A stretch of 64,000 nt of DNA from Rhynchopus sp. YZ270_cl-10 (Eukaryota > Euglenozoa > Diplonemea > Diplonemida > Diplonemidae). The notes under the pieces were generated by a model. That model had not been told where the DNA came from. It saw only the letters and a list, made by a program, of their open reading frames with translations, and searched no databases. The position numbers and the translations under genes were made by a program. This document shows positions 34,488 through 43,371 of this stretch, in pieces. The first letter of the stretch is position 1; every line of letters starts with the position of its first letter. The stretch is from assembly GCA_964035575.1 (NCBI GenBank), contig OZ037923.1:558001-622000 (forward strand), written 5' to 3'.

Positions 34488-35333
34488 TCAAACCCTCCGC
34501 ATAACCTTGAGCACATCATACACAAACGGCCAGGTAGGTATTTCCACCCGACACTCTTCCTCCCACTCCACTGCCGCTTCGTGCCCTGCTGCGAACGGGT
34601 CCTCCGTACAACCTTGAGCGCCTTCTTCCCCTACTACTATGATGTACTTCGCCTGCGTGAACTCAACCACTTCATGGATATAGGCAGTGTCTGGGTATGG
34701 CCAGACAATGAGGGGGAGAGCTGTCGGCTTCTCGAGAATATGCTGCTTCGCGTCCTTCCTTTGCACCTCACACCACGCATGCCGGAACGTCAGCAACGGC
34801 GACAACGCTGCTCCCACCTCCCATTCACATGAATCGCTTGCCTCCACCGCCACCCCACACCTCCCCAACTCATAGGACCAATACCCATTCCCCGCACCCA
34901 CCTCCACTACCAACCCATCACTCGAATTTTTCTCCGCATATTTTTTAACTATCTCCAATGCACTCACATTCGGCACTGCAAACCCAAAGACAGAGGTAAA
35001 TAGGTGTCTTGCATATGACCCGATAACAGCTTCGTCACCATGGCTAACGATGCGGTGGAGTAGACCTTCGCCCTGGAGGGAGGAGGAGCAGACGGAGGAG
35101 GAGGAGGAGGAGGAGGGGGTGTCCACAGCAGGGGAGGAGCAGAAGGAGGTCACCCCGTTTTGCTCTGACAGTACAGCATCGGCGCGGCACACCCACTCAA
35201 ACAGTTTCGATGCCGATTCCGATGCCGATTCAGCATCAGCGGTTGCTATCTCAGGCAATGTTGGGATCATCTCAGCCCTCAACCCCCCCATCGGCGGTCG
35301 AGGGTACTGCCTAGCACGCGGTCGAGGTGGCAT
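34488..35333 (-). CDS. SAM-dependent methyltransferase-like protein
   Basis: 281 residues. The glycine-rich motif I is LVVEVGAGNGYWSYELG (residues 141-157), with the acidic residue closing motif II in VAVEASDS. A hydrophobic strand IIVVGEEG and a C-terminal FVYDVLKVMRR strand fit a Rossmann methyltransferase. Substrate cannot be read. The N-terminal third is Ser-rich and low-complexity. The start is the first in-frame ATG after a stop; a family E module ends about 65 nt upstream. It lies between the ubiquitin-like/ankyrin gene and the WD40 gene, all on the same strand. Confidence 0.65.
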   Translation of the reverse strand: MPPRPRARQYPRPPMGGLRAEMIPTLPEIATADAESASESASKLFEWVCRADAVLSEQNGVTSFCSSPAVDTPSSSSSSSVCSSSLQGEGLLHRIVSHGDEAVIGSYARHLFTSVFGFAVPNVSALEIVKKYAEKNSSDGLVVEVGAGNGYWSYELGRCGVAVEASDSCEWEVGAALSPLLTFRHAWCEVQRKDAKQHILEKPTALPLIVWPYPDTAYIHEVVEFTQAKYIIVVGEEGAQGCTEDPFAAGHEAAVEWEEECRVEIPTWPFVYDVLKVMRRV

Positions 35334-35398
35334 TTGTGAACCCCCTACCTCCTACCTTTTTTTTAGGGCCGTCTTTAAGATGGATGGTGTTTGAAACA

Positions 35399-35440
35399 AA
35401 GTGAAGTTGATAGTGCAAACGCCTCTGGGACGCAGGCACA
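35399..35440 (-). repeat. Family E module
   Basis: Minus strand GTGCCTGCGTCCCAGAGGCG followed by TTTGCACTATCAACTTCACTTTG. It precedes the start of the methyltransferase-like gene and follows a T-rich tract, the arrangement expected of an intron in its leader. Confidence 0.7.
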
Positions 35441-35507
35441 AACAAAAGCACAACAAAAAAAAAAATCTGGTAAAAGGGGAGAGCTTTCTGTCGTTTTTTT
35501 TTTCCCC

Positions 35508-36428
35508 CTAAGTAGAATTCTTGGCAAACTCTGCGACCTTCACCAATAAAGCAAGGAAGAGCATCGACACCGCCAGCTGCAGGACCAATGCAAGCGAGTA
35601 TCCCGCGAAGAAGACGACACCATGGAGAAGCGCTCGCGTATCGTGGGTCTCTGCGAGGTGCGACCCGGAGGCGACACACTGTAAGTTGATTGCCCACAGC
35701 CATGCGGCGAAGGCGACGGGGCATACTAGGCGAAACGCCTCCTCTGGAAGCATCGCTGTATATTCCCATATTGCGCGCAGCCTACCCCGCGACGACTGAG
35801 CCTTCAGACGCTCCGCCAACACATCATGCCCGCAGCACGATGCCCGCATCCACGCCGTCCAACCACACCCATCCCGCACATCCACATCCCCCCCCTTCTC
35901 CACGATCAACCCCACCACAGCACACCCACCTACCTCCACTGCCAATGAGAGTACATCCTGCACATTCCGACCCTCCAATAGCATTTCCACCCCTCCCACC
36001 AACCCCCTTTCGATACACACAGAAAGAAGCGGTTTGCCGTCAAATAGCACCTCCTCATCAGAACAGACGCGGATCAACGCCAAAAGGGTCGCCGTTTCCA
36101 TTCCAGGTGGGGTACGGAGAAGCTCGGTGGCAAGCATATTTTTATAATTTCCGTAAATCCCTGAGGTATGCAGCACACTAAGCGCGGCGAGGTGCTCCGG
36201 GGGGTAGCACGGTTCGACCACCAACCCTTCTGAGACATCAATCTCTCTTATCAGCGTGTCCTCCGAGAGGGCCGCACCCACAGCGCCTTTCTGGCGAATT
36301 TCAAACCGCCCTGCCCTGAGTCCGCACACCTCCACCACTTTCTCCTTCACATCCGCCACGGTGCACCCCTCTGAAAACTCCAATGGATACTCATACCCGG
36401 CCAGCTCTGTGCGCACTTCTACACTCAT
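35508..36428 (-). CDS. Ubiquitin-like, ankyrin and membrane-helix protein
   Basis: 306 residues. The first 75 resemble a ubiquitin fold (MSVEVRTELAGYEYPLEF, then VADVKEKVVEVCGL and a DTLIREIDVSEGLVV strand pair). Residues about 130-215 fit two or three ankyrin-type repeats (GKPLLSVCIERGLVGGVEML; GDVDVRDGCGWTAWMRAS). The C-terminus has two hydrophobic helices (CPVAFAAWLWAI; LLHGVVFFAGYSLALVLQL). Probably membrane-anchored with the N-terminus in the cytosol. The start is uncertain: T-tracts run up to the ATG and the nearest AG overlaps it, so an upstream exon is possible. Confidence 0.6.
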   Translation of the reverse strand: MSVEVRTELAGYEYPLEFSEGCTVADVKEKVVEVCGLRAGRFEIRQKGAVGAALSEDTLIREIDVSEGLVVEPCYPPEHLAALSVLHTSGIYGNYKNMLATELLRTPPGMETATLLALIRVCSDEEVLFDGKPLLSVCIERGLVGGVEMLLEGRNVQDVLSLAVEVGGCAVVGLIVEKGGDVDVRDGCGWTAWMRASCCGHDVLAERLKAQSSRGRLRAIWEYTAMLPEEAFRLVCPVAFAAWLWAINLQCVASGSHLAETHDTRALLHGVVFFAGYSLALVLQLAVSMLFLALLVKVAEFAKNST

Positions 36429-36960
36429 GAGAAAAAGGAGTAGTTGAAAAAAAATGCGCAAAAAAAAAAAAAAAAAAAAAAATGAAGTTAAGTACTGCTC
36501 ATGCAAAGGGTGGGAGACGTGAGTGAAAAAGCAGGTGGGGAGAGAAAGAACACGCTAGAGAGAGAGACCGCATTTGTGTGGAGGGGGTGGTGGTGTGTTT
36601 GCTGAGGGGGGGATTTTTTTGAAAATAAAATAATTTGGTGCTTTCGGAAAATGGGTAATATGCTCTGAATGTCCAGATTGTACTACAATGCGGGTCTATG
36701 TTAACGTTGTCACGGAAAAATGTGGATAGTGGAGAAAAAAGGGTTTATTGGGGTCTTTATTTTGTAAGTTTAAAGAGGGAGAAAACAAAAAAAAAAAAAA
36801 AAAACGGGAGCAAGGCAGAGCTCGCGCTAAAGTCCATCCCTCATCCCGGGATTTTTGGGGGTTTTGGTAGGAACGTTTTTTTTTTGCAGTACGGGGATTT
36901 CATTAAGAAACCAGAAGTTCTAATATTGTTGAGTAAGACCACCACATAGTGGACTTGCAT

Positions 36961-37562
36961 ATGGGTCGATTTCAAAACCCCCCCCCCCCCAAAAGTTCTT
37001 TTTTGTCTTTTTCATGATATAGGCAGTTTTTTTGCAGTCTGAGGTCCGGAACCGCCCCAAAAACGATTTTCTGGGAGGTTTTGGGAGGTTTTGGGGCGAA
37101 ATGGACCTTTTTTGACCATTTTTATGGTATTTTTAGGCTGTTTTTGGCCCTTCTTCTTACACAGCCTATTGGGGGTCAAAATAGCTATTTTTGACCAAAA
37201 AACACAATTTATTTGACGCCAGGAGGCCTCCGTTGGCCCAAATATATCCCAAAAATGGGCTGTGAGCCCAATCCGACCTGTTTTGGGCACATTTGGCACT
37301 TTTCTTGGTGCTTATTTGATGTTTTTTGGTCAAAAATAGCTATTTTGACCCCCAATAGGCTGTGTAAGAAGAAGGGCCAAAAACAGCCTAAAAATACCAT
37401 AAAAATGGTCAAAAAAGGTCCATTTCGCCCCAAAACCTCCCAAAACCTCCCAGAAAATCGTTTTTGGGGCGGTTCCGGACCTCAGACTGCAAAAAAACTG
37501 CCTATATCATGAAAAAGACAAAAAAGAACTTTTGGGGGGGGGGGTTTTTGAAATCGACCCAT
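36961..37562. mobile_element. Foldback element with arms of about 240 bp
   Basis: The ends ATGGGTCGATTTCAAAA and inverse, followed by C/G runs, bracket arms that are near-perfect inverse copies (36961-37205 against 37318-37562). The centre is a short unpaired segment. Non-autonomous, no coding frame. Confidence 0.85.
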
Positions 37563-37699
37563 ATACATGTGACCCCGCCGTGGAACGCAATTGGCTCGGA
37601 AAGTCAAAAGAAAGAGGAGAAAAAAGAAAAGGAAAAAAAAAAAAAGTTGGTTACCGTGCGCCTGCGGCGCTGCCTGTTCCCTTCCAGTTTCTACAGGCA

Positions 37700-38280
37700 A
37701 ACACTTGCCCCCTTTACCTTACACTGACGGGTTTTGACCAAAACCAAGAACTTGTCCATTTCGGCAAATTGACCCCACCACAGAACGGACGAATTCCGGA
37801 AATGCAAATGCCGGTGTTTTCGCGCATTTTCATGTTGCAAGACGTCAGGATCAGGGAGAGAAAATCTGGTTGTGGGATTTACATTGGCCCTCTTTACCCA
37901 CATGGATTTTGACCAAAACCAAAAAATTGGCCATTTCGGCAAAGTGACCCCACCACAGCGCGGACGGATTCCGGAAATTCCAATCGCGGTATGTTTTGGG
38001 GCTGAAAACCCACTGATTTTCAGGAGAAAAATTGCTTCCAAATCTCGGAATTTTCCGAATTTTCCTGAAAATGACCCTTGTTTACGAGTATGGGTTCATA
38101 TTTTGCGAAAATTTAAGTCACTAAAATTTTGTCCATTTTTCCGTATATACCCCACCACAAGCCGGGATTGGCCCGGAAATGCCACAAAACGGGGTTTCCG
38201 GGCCTCCCCAGCTAACCTTTTCAAGGAACGTTTTTCCGTACCCGAAATCCATTTTTTCCCCATTTTTTCCCATAATTAGC
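37700..38280. repeat. R1 repeat units in reverse orientation
   Basis: Three units carry TTTTGACCAAAACC, CATTTCGGCAAATTGACCCC and GGACGAATTCCGGAAATG, the reverse complement of the family at 1-745. It directly follows the foldback element. Confidence 0.75.
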
Positions 38281-38433
38281 GCGACCACTGGAGCAAGGGC
38301 AGATATTCATTCCTTATGACGCTTCACAGTCGTCACGGAAACACTGCAAAAAAAAAAAGAGAAAAAAAAAAGTTTAAGATGGAGCTAAGCCTAAGAGGCC
38401 TTCTAAGGCCTCTCATGCTTGGTCACCTTCAGT

Positions 38434-38508
38434 GGGGAGATCCGGGTGTCCCCCAACAACACTATTTTTTGTGAATAGCGTTGTGGGGGGGGGACCTGGA
38501 TCTCCCCC
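38434..38508. mobile_element. Small palindromic element
   Basis: GGGGAGATCCGGGTGTCCCC at the left faces the near inverse ending CTGGATCTCCCC. The ACAACACTATT/AATAGCGTTGT core is also inverted. No coding content. Confidence 0.6.
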
Positions 38509-38790
38509 ATTCAGGGCATATTCCAGGTGTTTTTCCTTTTTGGGGGGACTCCTTATGTCTTCCCCCCGAAATCGAAAAAACCGAAATCCTGGAAATAGTC
38601 CTGATCACTTTGCAAAAAAATAATAACCCCCTTCCACCCCTCCCGCCCCTCAGTCGTTGTCTGAACACAACGTTATCGCCATCACGGCCATTTTTTTTTT
38701 TTTTTTTTTTTGATCTTTGGACAACGTAGTTGCCCGCAGTTGTTGTTTTTTTTTTTTTGTTGTTGTTGTTTTTTCTTGTGTCGGTTTATA

Positions 38791-38908
38791 CCACCTGATT
38801 TTTACCCCGCATATAGGCGCGTAAAGGCCCGTATAGGCCAAACCCCACCCATTTTTTCCCAGCCTTTACGAGCTATACGCGCCTATACGCGGGGTAAAAA
38901 TCAGGTGG
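38791..38908. mobile_element. MITE with 5-bp target duplication (copy 2)
   Basis: TIR CCACCTGATTTTTACCCCGC and its inverse, flanked by TTATA on both sides. Opposite orientation to 28989-29105. The two copies and their different duplications define the family. Confidence 0.85.
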
Positions 38909-39311
38909 TTATAACACCGGGTGCGTTTTCATGTCATTAAAAATGATACTAAACGAAATGATTCAGGTTCAGCCCCCTTCTGCTAGGTGTGATGAGTGTT
39001 GGTTGTTTGAAATATATTGTGTTCGTTGTGCGGATCTTTATGGGTTAAGAGATTGACACTTCGGACAAAGAACAACAACCCTACTTTTGCCCCACATCTG
39101 ACCAGCTGTTTGCGTCTTTCAAATGTTATTGCAGAAAAGTGTCACGTGTCGTTCCCTCTCTCTTAAGATAAACCTTTCGTAAGGCCACCTTGGGGGAAAA
39201 AAACGAGTATTCGTATCCACACAAATACCTTCACGACCAGCGCGATCGCCATGTTGTCCTACTGCGATCGCATTTTTTTTTTTCGCGGCGACGACGATCG
39301 TCACCATATAG

Positions 39312-39393
39312 GGTGCTATACGGTGGGGGGTTTTCACAACTTTTCACCCACATAGTTGTGAAAAAGTTGTGAAACCCTGCCCCCGTAAAACAC
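39312..39393. mobile_element. Hairpin MITE (GGTGCTATACGG ends)
   Basis: GGTGCTATACGGTGGGG opens it; inverted GTTTTCACAACTTTTCAC blocks form the stem; it ends CCCCCGTAAAACACC. A relative lies at 50548-50652. Confidence 0.6.
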
Positions 39394-40192
39394 CACCATA
39401 CCGTGAATTATAACATAATCATCACACATTCAATGAATTGAAATGAAAGTACTGGTGGAGGAAATAGTAGGATCGGGGTAGGAAAGTAAAGTTGTTTTCG
39501 TTGATTGCACAATCCTCCTGTTTGAGGGATGATTTGGCGACCGTACCCGGTAATACTATTTCTCCTTTAAAGCGAGCTTCGTAGGAACAAGAATAAAAAA
39601 ACAAAACAGAATAGTGAAGTTCATCCTTGGGTGTCTACACTAATACAACCAAGTTTTCAAACAAACAAAAAAAAAACATGCATCCGCAAGGGGTGAACCT
39701 GCCCCAGAAGGCGGCCCTCCTCTTTGGGAAAGAAATGAAAGATTCTCGCAGGAACAGAAAAAAAAATGCTCTAGGGGTCGTACGAAAGGGCTTTTTTGGC
39801 AGTTATACCATTCGGCCCCTACGATACAGACAAACAGAGACAAAAAAGTTTTATCAATTCCACTCACTAATTACCACAATGATGCGTTAAAAAGAGACAA
39901 TAAAGGCATTATAAAGGCAGATGACTTCTAAGCCTCCTGTAGTCATCTGGGGGCTGGGAGATGGGGGGGAAAGTGAATGTGATAACGTGCAGATACCTCT
40001 ACGTGGATGTAGGCACAGTGCAAAAAGAAAGAAAAGGTGTTTGCGAAAAAGAAAATAGTGAACCGCACCCACTTTTAGAAAAGTGAGCAGCTCTAAACGG
40101 CTAAACATGATAAAAGTCATCTCGTCAGCTTTCTTCACCGAATAGAGCTGGACAGATGTGTTGCACGCACAAAAAGAAAAACTTAATTTTGT

Positions 40193-40390
40193 GGAGCTCA
40201 TCCTCGGGTGTCCACACGGTTGTCAGGTCCATGTGGGTGAACTAACCTCACCCACAAACGGGGGTGCAAATTGCACATCCCCGCTTTTAGCTCACACACC
40301 TGACAACCATGTACACTAATACAACCAAGTTTCCCCCCCCCCCCACTGTTACCTACCGAAGTAGGTAACAGTGAAAAAAAAGTTTTCAAA
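40193..40390 (-). repeat. Family F module interrupted by two hairpin insertions
   Basis: Compared with the intact module at 51105-51155, it is split twice. One insert of about 90 bp has inverted ends GGTTGTCAGGT/ACCTGACAACC. The other is a C-run plus the hairpin GTTACCTACCGAAGTAGGTAAC. Removing both restores the usual module order, so the module served as an insertion target. Confidence 0.7.
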
Positions 40391-40915
40391 AAACAAAGAA
40401 CAGAAATGTCAAGATGAGTCCAACCCTCACCCTGAAAAACGGGGAGTGTGTTTGGGTAAGCGTGAGTTTTGCTCAGTTACCTTAGAAATCACCAGGCACC
40501 TTCTTTTGAGCGGGAAAAAAAAAGAAAGAACTCAAAAGAAGAATGCAACCTGGGCAAGACAGACGCAGGAAGGGGGGAGTTGAGGGGGGTGAGGACGTAG
40601 GGCTACCTATTATCTGACGTATTTTTTTGTAGTATCGACAATCACCCTTGTACAAGGATGGGTTCTGCACATCAAACCGCGCGAAAGGCTATTGTACTTC
40701 AAAGATTTCCCCCCATCAGAATCCATCAAAGTATACAGCAGTTTTCCGCACAACCCGCACATCCGTAAAAACCCCCATTTACTGGGTTTTGTGATCCCAT
40801 CAAGGTTTTGTAGCAGTTTACTTCGTACATTTCAATGCATTTCTAGGTGGAAAAAAGAGAAGAAGAAAAACTAGACGATATCATCCGCCAACTGATCTTG
40901 ATAACAATAAAAATA

Positions 40916-41823
40916 CCGTAGTCGGAAAAATGTTGCAACGTAAAAATGTTGGAACGTAAAAATGTTGTAACGGAATAATGTTGTAACGCTGCGGATCGCG
41001 GGAAGTTGTAACTTTATTCCGTTACAACATTTTTATGACTGGGGTGAACTTTGTCTTAGGGATTTTTTTTGGAACAGTCGGCATAATCCCCAACCTCACA
41101 CACCACACCCCAATTTCAAGCCGATAATTAGTGTTTCAGGTTTTTCGACGTCCTCCCCCACCCCTCACCCAAATAAAAAATGAAACAAATGGGATTAGCC
41201 CAATTCTGCAAGCGCCGCAATCCCCACGAGCCTGTTTCGGAAGGAGGAGATGCCCCCAACCTGGCGTTCCTTGCTGGTAGCGCCGCAAGCGCAGTGGGGC
41301 TAGACGACAGCACATCTCGTGCTGTCGCAAATGAGGTCAGCGCTGCAAGCAGCACGCGAGCGGGAAAGGGGAAGTCTTTTTCCCTCGAGGAGCGGCGGCA
41401 GATCGGACAAGCCTGCCGGGACAGGGCTGGCGACCTGAACAGGACGCTGGCTTACTGGAACGACCCCCGCGCAGACCCCCCACGACGCGTCCTGGTGAAA
41501 GGAACCCTGAGCCGCCTGTTCAAGAAGTTCAGGGAGGAGGAGGCACTGAAGCTGCGGAACTCCCTTAACGGAGTCGACATGCCTGCCCCGACGGAGCCGA
41601 ATCGCGGCCGACCGAGCGTGCTGTCTCCCGAAGAGAGTGCAAACCCGTAAACCCGCAAACCCGGTTTGCGGGTTTTCTTTTCAAAAACCACCCCCGCACC
41701 AGCAAAAATCCCTAAGACAAAAATAAACCCCAAAAAAATGTTGTAACGGAATAATGTTGTAACGCTGGGCCATTTTTTCCAGCGTTACAACATTATTCCG
41801 TTACAACATTATTCCGACTACGG
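40916..41823 (+). mobile_element. Mariner-like TIR element with truncated transposase
   Basis: Ends CCGTAGTCGGAA and inverse, each next to TA (target duplication). The subterminal GTTGTAACGGAATAATG is repeated and inverted. It is 908 bp long and contains one plus-strand frame for a DNA-binding region only, so it is non-autonomous. Its ends resemble those of the array MITEs (CCGTAATCGGAA). Confidence 0.8.
41180..41650 (+). CDS. Helix-turn-helix part of a Tc1/mariner-like transposase
   Basis: 156 residues. The region from KSFSLEERRQIGQ to TLSRLFKKFREEEALKL, then NRGRPSVLSPEE, is the classic order of a paired-type helix-turn-helix followed by the GRP linker of Tc1/mariner and related transposases. 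The frame ends in the CGCAAACC repeats just after the linker, so no DDE catalytic domain is encoded. The N-terminal 60 residues are not recognised. The GC-rich codons contrast with the flanks. The element may act only as a binding protein or be inert. Confidence 0.6.
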   Translation: MKQMGLAQFCKRRNPHEPVSEGGDAPNLAFLAGSAASAVGLDDSTSRAVANEVSAASSTRAGKGKSFSLEERRQIGQACRDRAGDLNRTLAYWNDPRADPPRRVLVKGTLSRLFKKFREEEALKLRNSLNGVDMPAPTEPNRGRPSVLSPEESANP

Positions 41824-42031
41824 TATAACAGTGTGTTTCGTTGAACGCAGCACACTACGTGTTTGGAAAAAAAAAAAATACATCACCCATCCACACACTC
41901 ATCCTCGCTCAATGCAACCGTTAAATAATAGGTAGGGGATAAACTGGGGTGAGCCACATACATGGCCTGATACATTTTGGAACCCCAGCCGTTTTGTTTT
42001 TCGTTTTTTTTTTTTTTTTTTTTTTTGAATA

Positions 42032-42139
42032 CAGTGGGGCGCTATATTACGGGTGCGCCTAATTATGGGTAACTCCAATTTTTACCCCATAATTAAGTTA
42101 TTTGTAATAAAACGCGTCCGTAATATAGCACCCCACTGT
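42032..42139. mobile_element. MITE with CAGTGGGGCGC ends
   Basis: CAGTGGGGCGCTATATTACG at the left, with the near inverse at the right and an inner TAATTATGGGT/ACCCCATAATTA pair. Preceded by TA. The CAGT start resembles pogo/Tigger-type ends, but the right-hand TA is not preserved. Confidence 0.65.
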
Positions 42140-43371
42140 CCTCCCCCTTTCTTTATTAATATTTCTTCAAAGCGACGCAGTGTCAAATAGGTGAGGGCAT
42201 TTTTTCACAGACAAGATTTCGTCGTTTATTGAAAACCTTTTTTTTTAAACCATTCCTTTTTAGGGAACGAAGCACAGTCCCCGGAAGCTCCAAGAAAATG
42301 GAGTCGGCGGGCGGGCTAAAGAGGAAGTTTGCCTTTCCTAAACGTGCACACAAAAGTTTTTTTTTTTTTTTTGTCTGCCCGACTCCCAGTGGACTATAAA
42401 CGATGGAAGATTGTTACCTTTAAGGTTAACAACGCTACGCAACTTGTACAAAAAAGCGAATTTTTTTTTTCGATTTTCTTTTTTTTGTAAAATGGAGAAC
42501 ATGAACCTCAGCCTCACATGGTCAACTTCAAAAGACTTAGGGGAGAACACAATCATACTAAAGGTGAAGACAGTAAAACGCCTCTGGGACGCAGGCACTG
42601 ACAAAAAAAGATTTGAAATACAAAGCCCTCTCGTGGACAGTGTACCTAAAATAAAGGCCCGTTGAAAGTGCTGGCATGCAAAAAAATGAGGGGTTTTTTT
42701 TTTTTGTATTTATCTCGAAAGGAGGCTGTTGACAAAATACCCCCGACACAGCTCTCGCCTGTTCGTCGACTGACGAGAGAGAAAGCAACTGTAGTCAAAG
42801 GCATTTTTTCAACCGCGACAGCACCCCCCAGTATGGAAATAAGACGGGTTGTTGGACCCTGGGAACATTTCATTCTATGCATGCGCACAGTTTCCAAGGG
42901 GCGAGTTAAAAAAAAATCTTCTGGTGTTCCACAAAAACGGACAAGTTGCCGAGGAGTTTTTGTGATAACGCCATCATCGCAAAAAGATTGATTTATTTTT
43001 TGAAAAGTGAGGTTCGTTCAAAAGTTTTTGGAAGGAAAAAAAGGGGCGTGGGTTAACTATTCACAGTCGGGGAAGGGGAGAGGGAGGGGAGAGCTTTGTT
43101 GTTGTGAAAGCCGAAAAAAAAATTAACCCTAGTTCTCTTTGAATTAAGCTACGCTCAGGGAAAGAATCGGTCGGTTTAAAAAAAAAAATACACACATAAA
43201 CTGATTTCAAAAAACACAGCAAAAAAAAATGATATACTTACTCCCGAGTACAGACATCCTCGACGGATTGCAAACTAAAAGTAAGTTGACTTCAAATACA
43301 AAAGCCCTCTTGAACCGACCTACCTTTGGTTGTTTATTCATTCTTCTCTCTCTCTCTCCCTCTCTTTTCTT

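Larger units (their letters stand above)
36507..43371. other. Gene-poor region rich in foldback elements
   Basis: No supported host gene over nearly 7 kb. It holds several TIR elements listed separately and R1 units in reverse orientation (37700-38280). Modules present: A at 38372-38427, F at 39609-39660 and 40193-40390, K-type at 39490-39562, E at 39973 and 42560-42600, C at 42606-42648 and 43280-43325. On the transcribed strand the C and E modules at 42.6 kb are adjacent. Confidence 0.55.

Noticed and set aside
37012-37512. Two opposed frames with the same peptide around 37.0-37.5 kb
   Set aside because: They are the two arms of the foldback element read outward; no domain.
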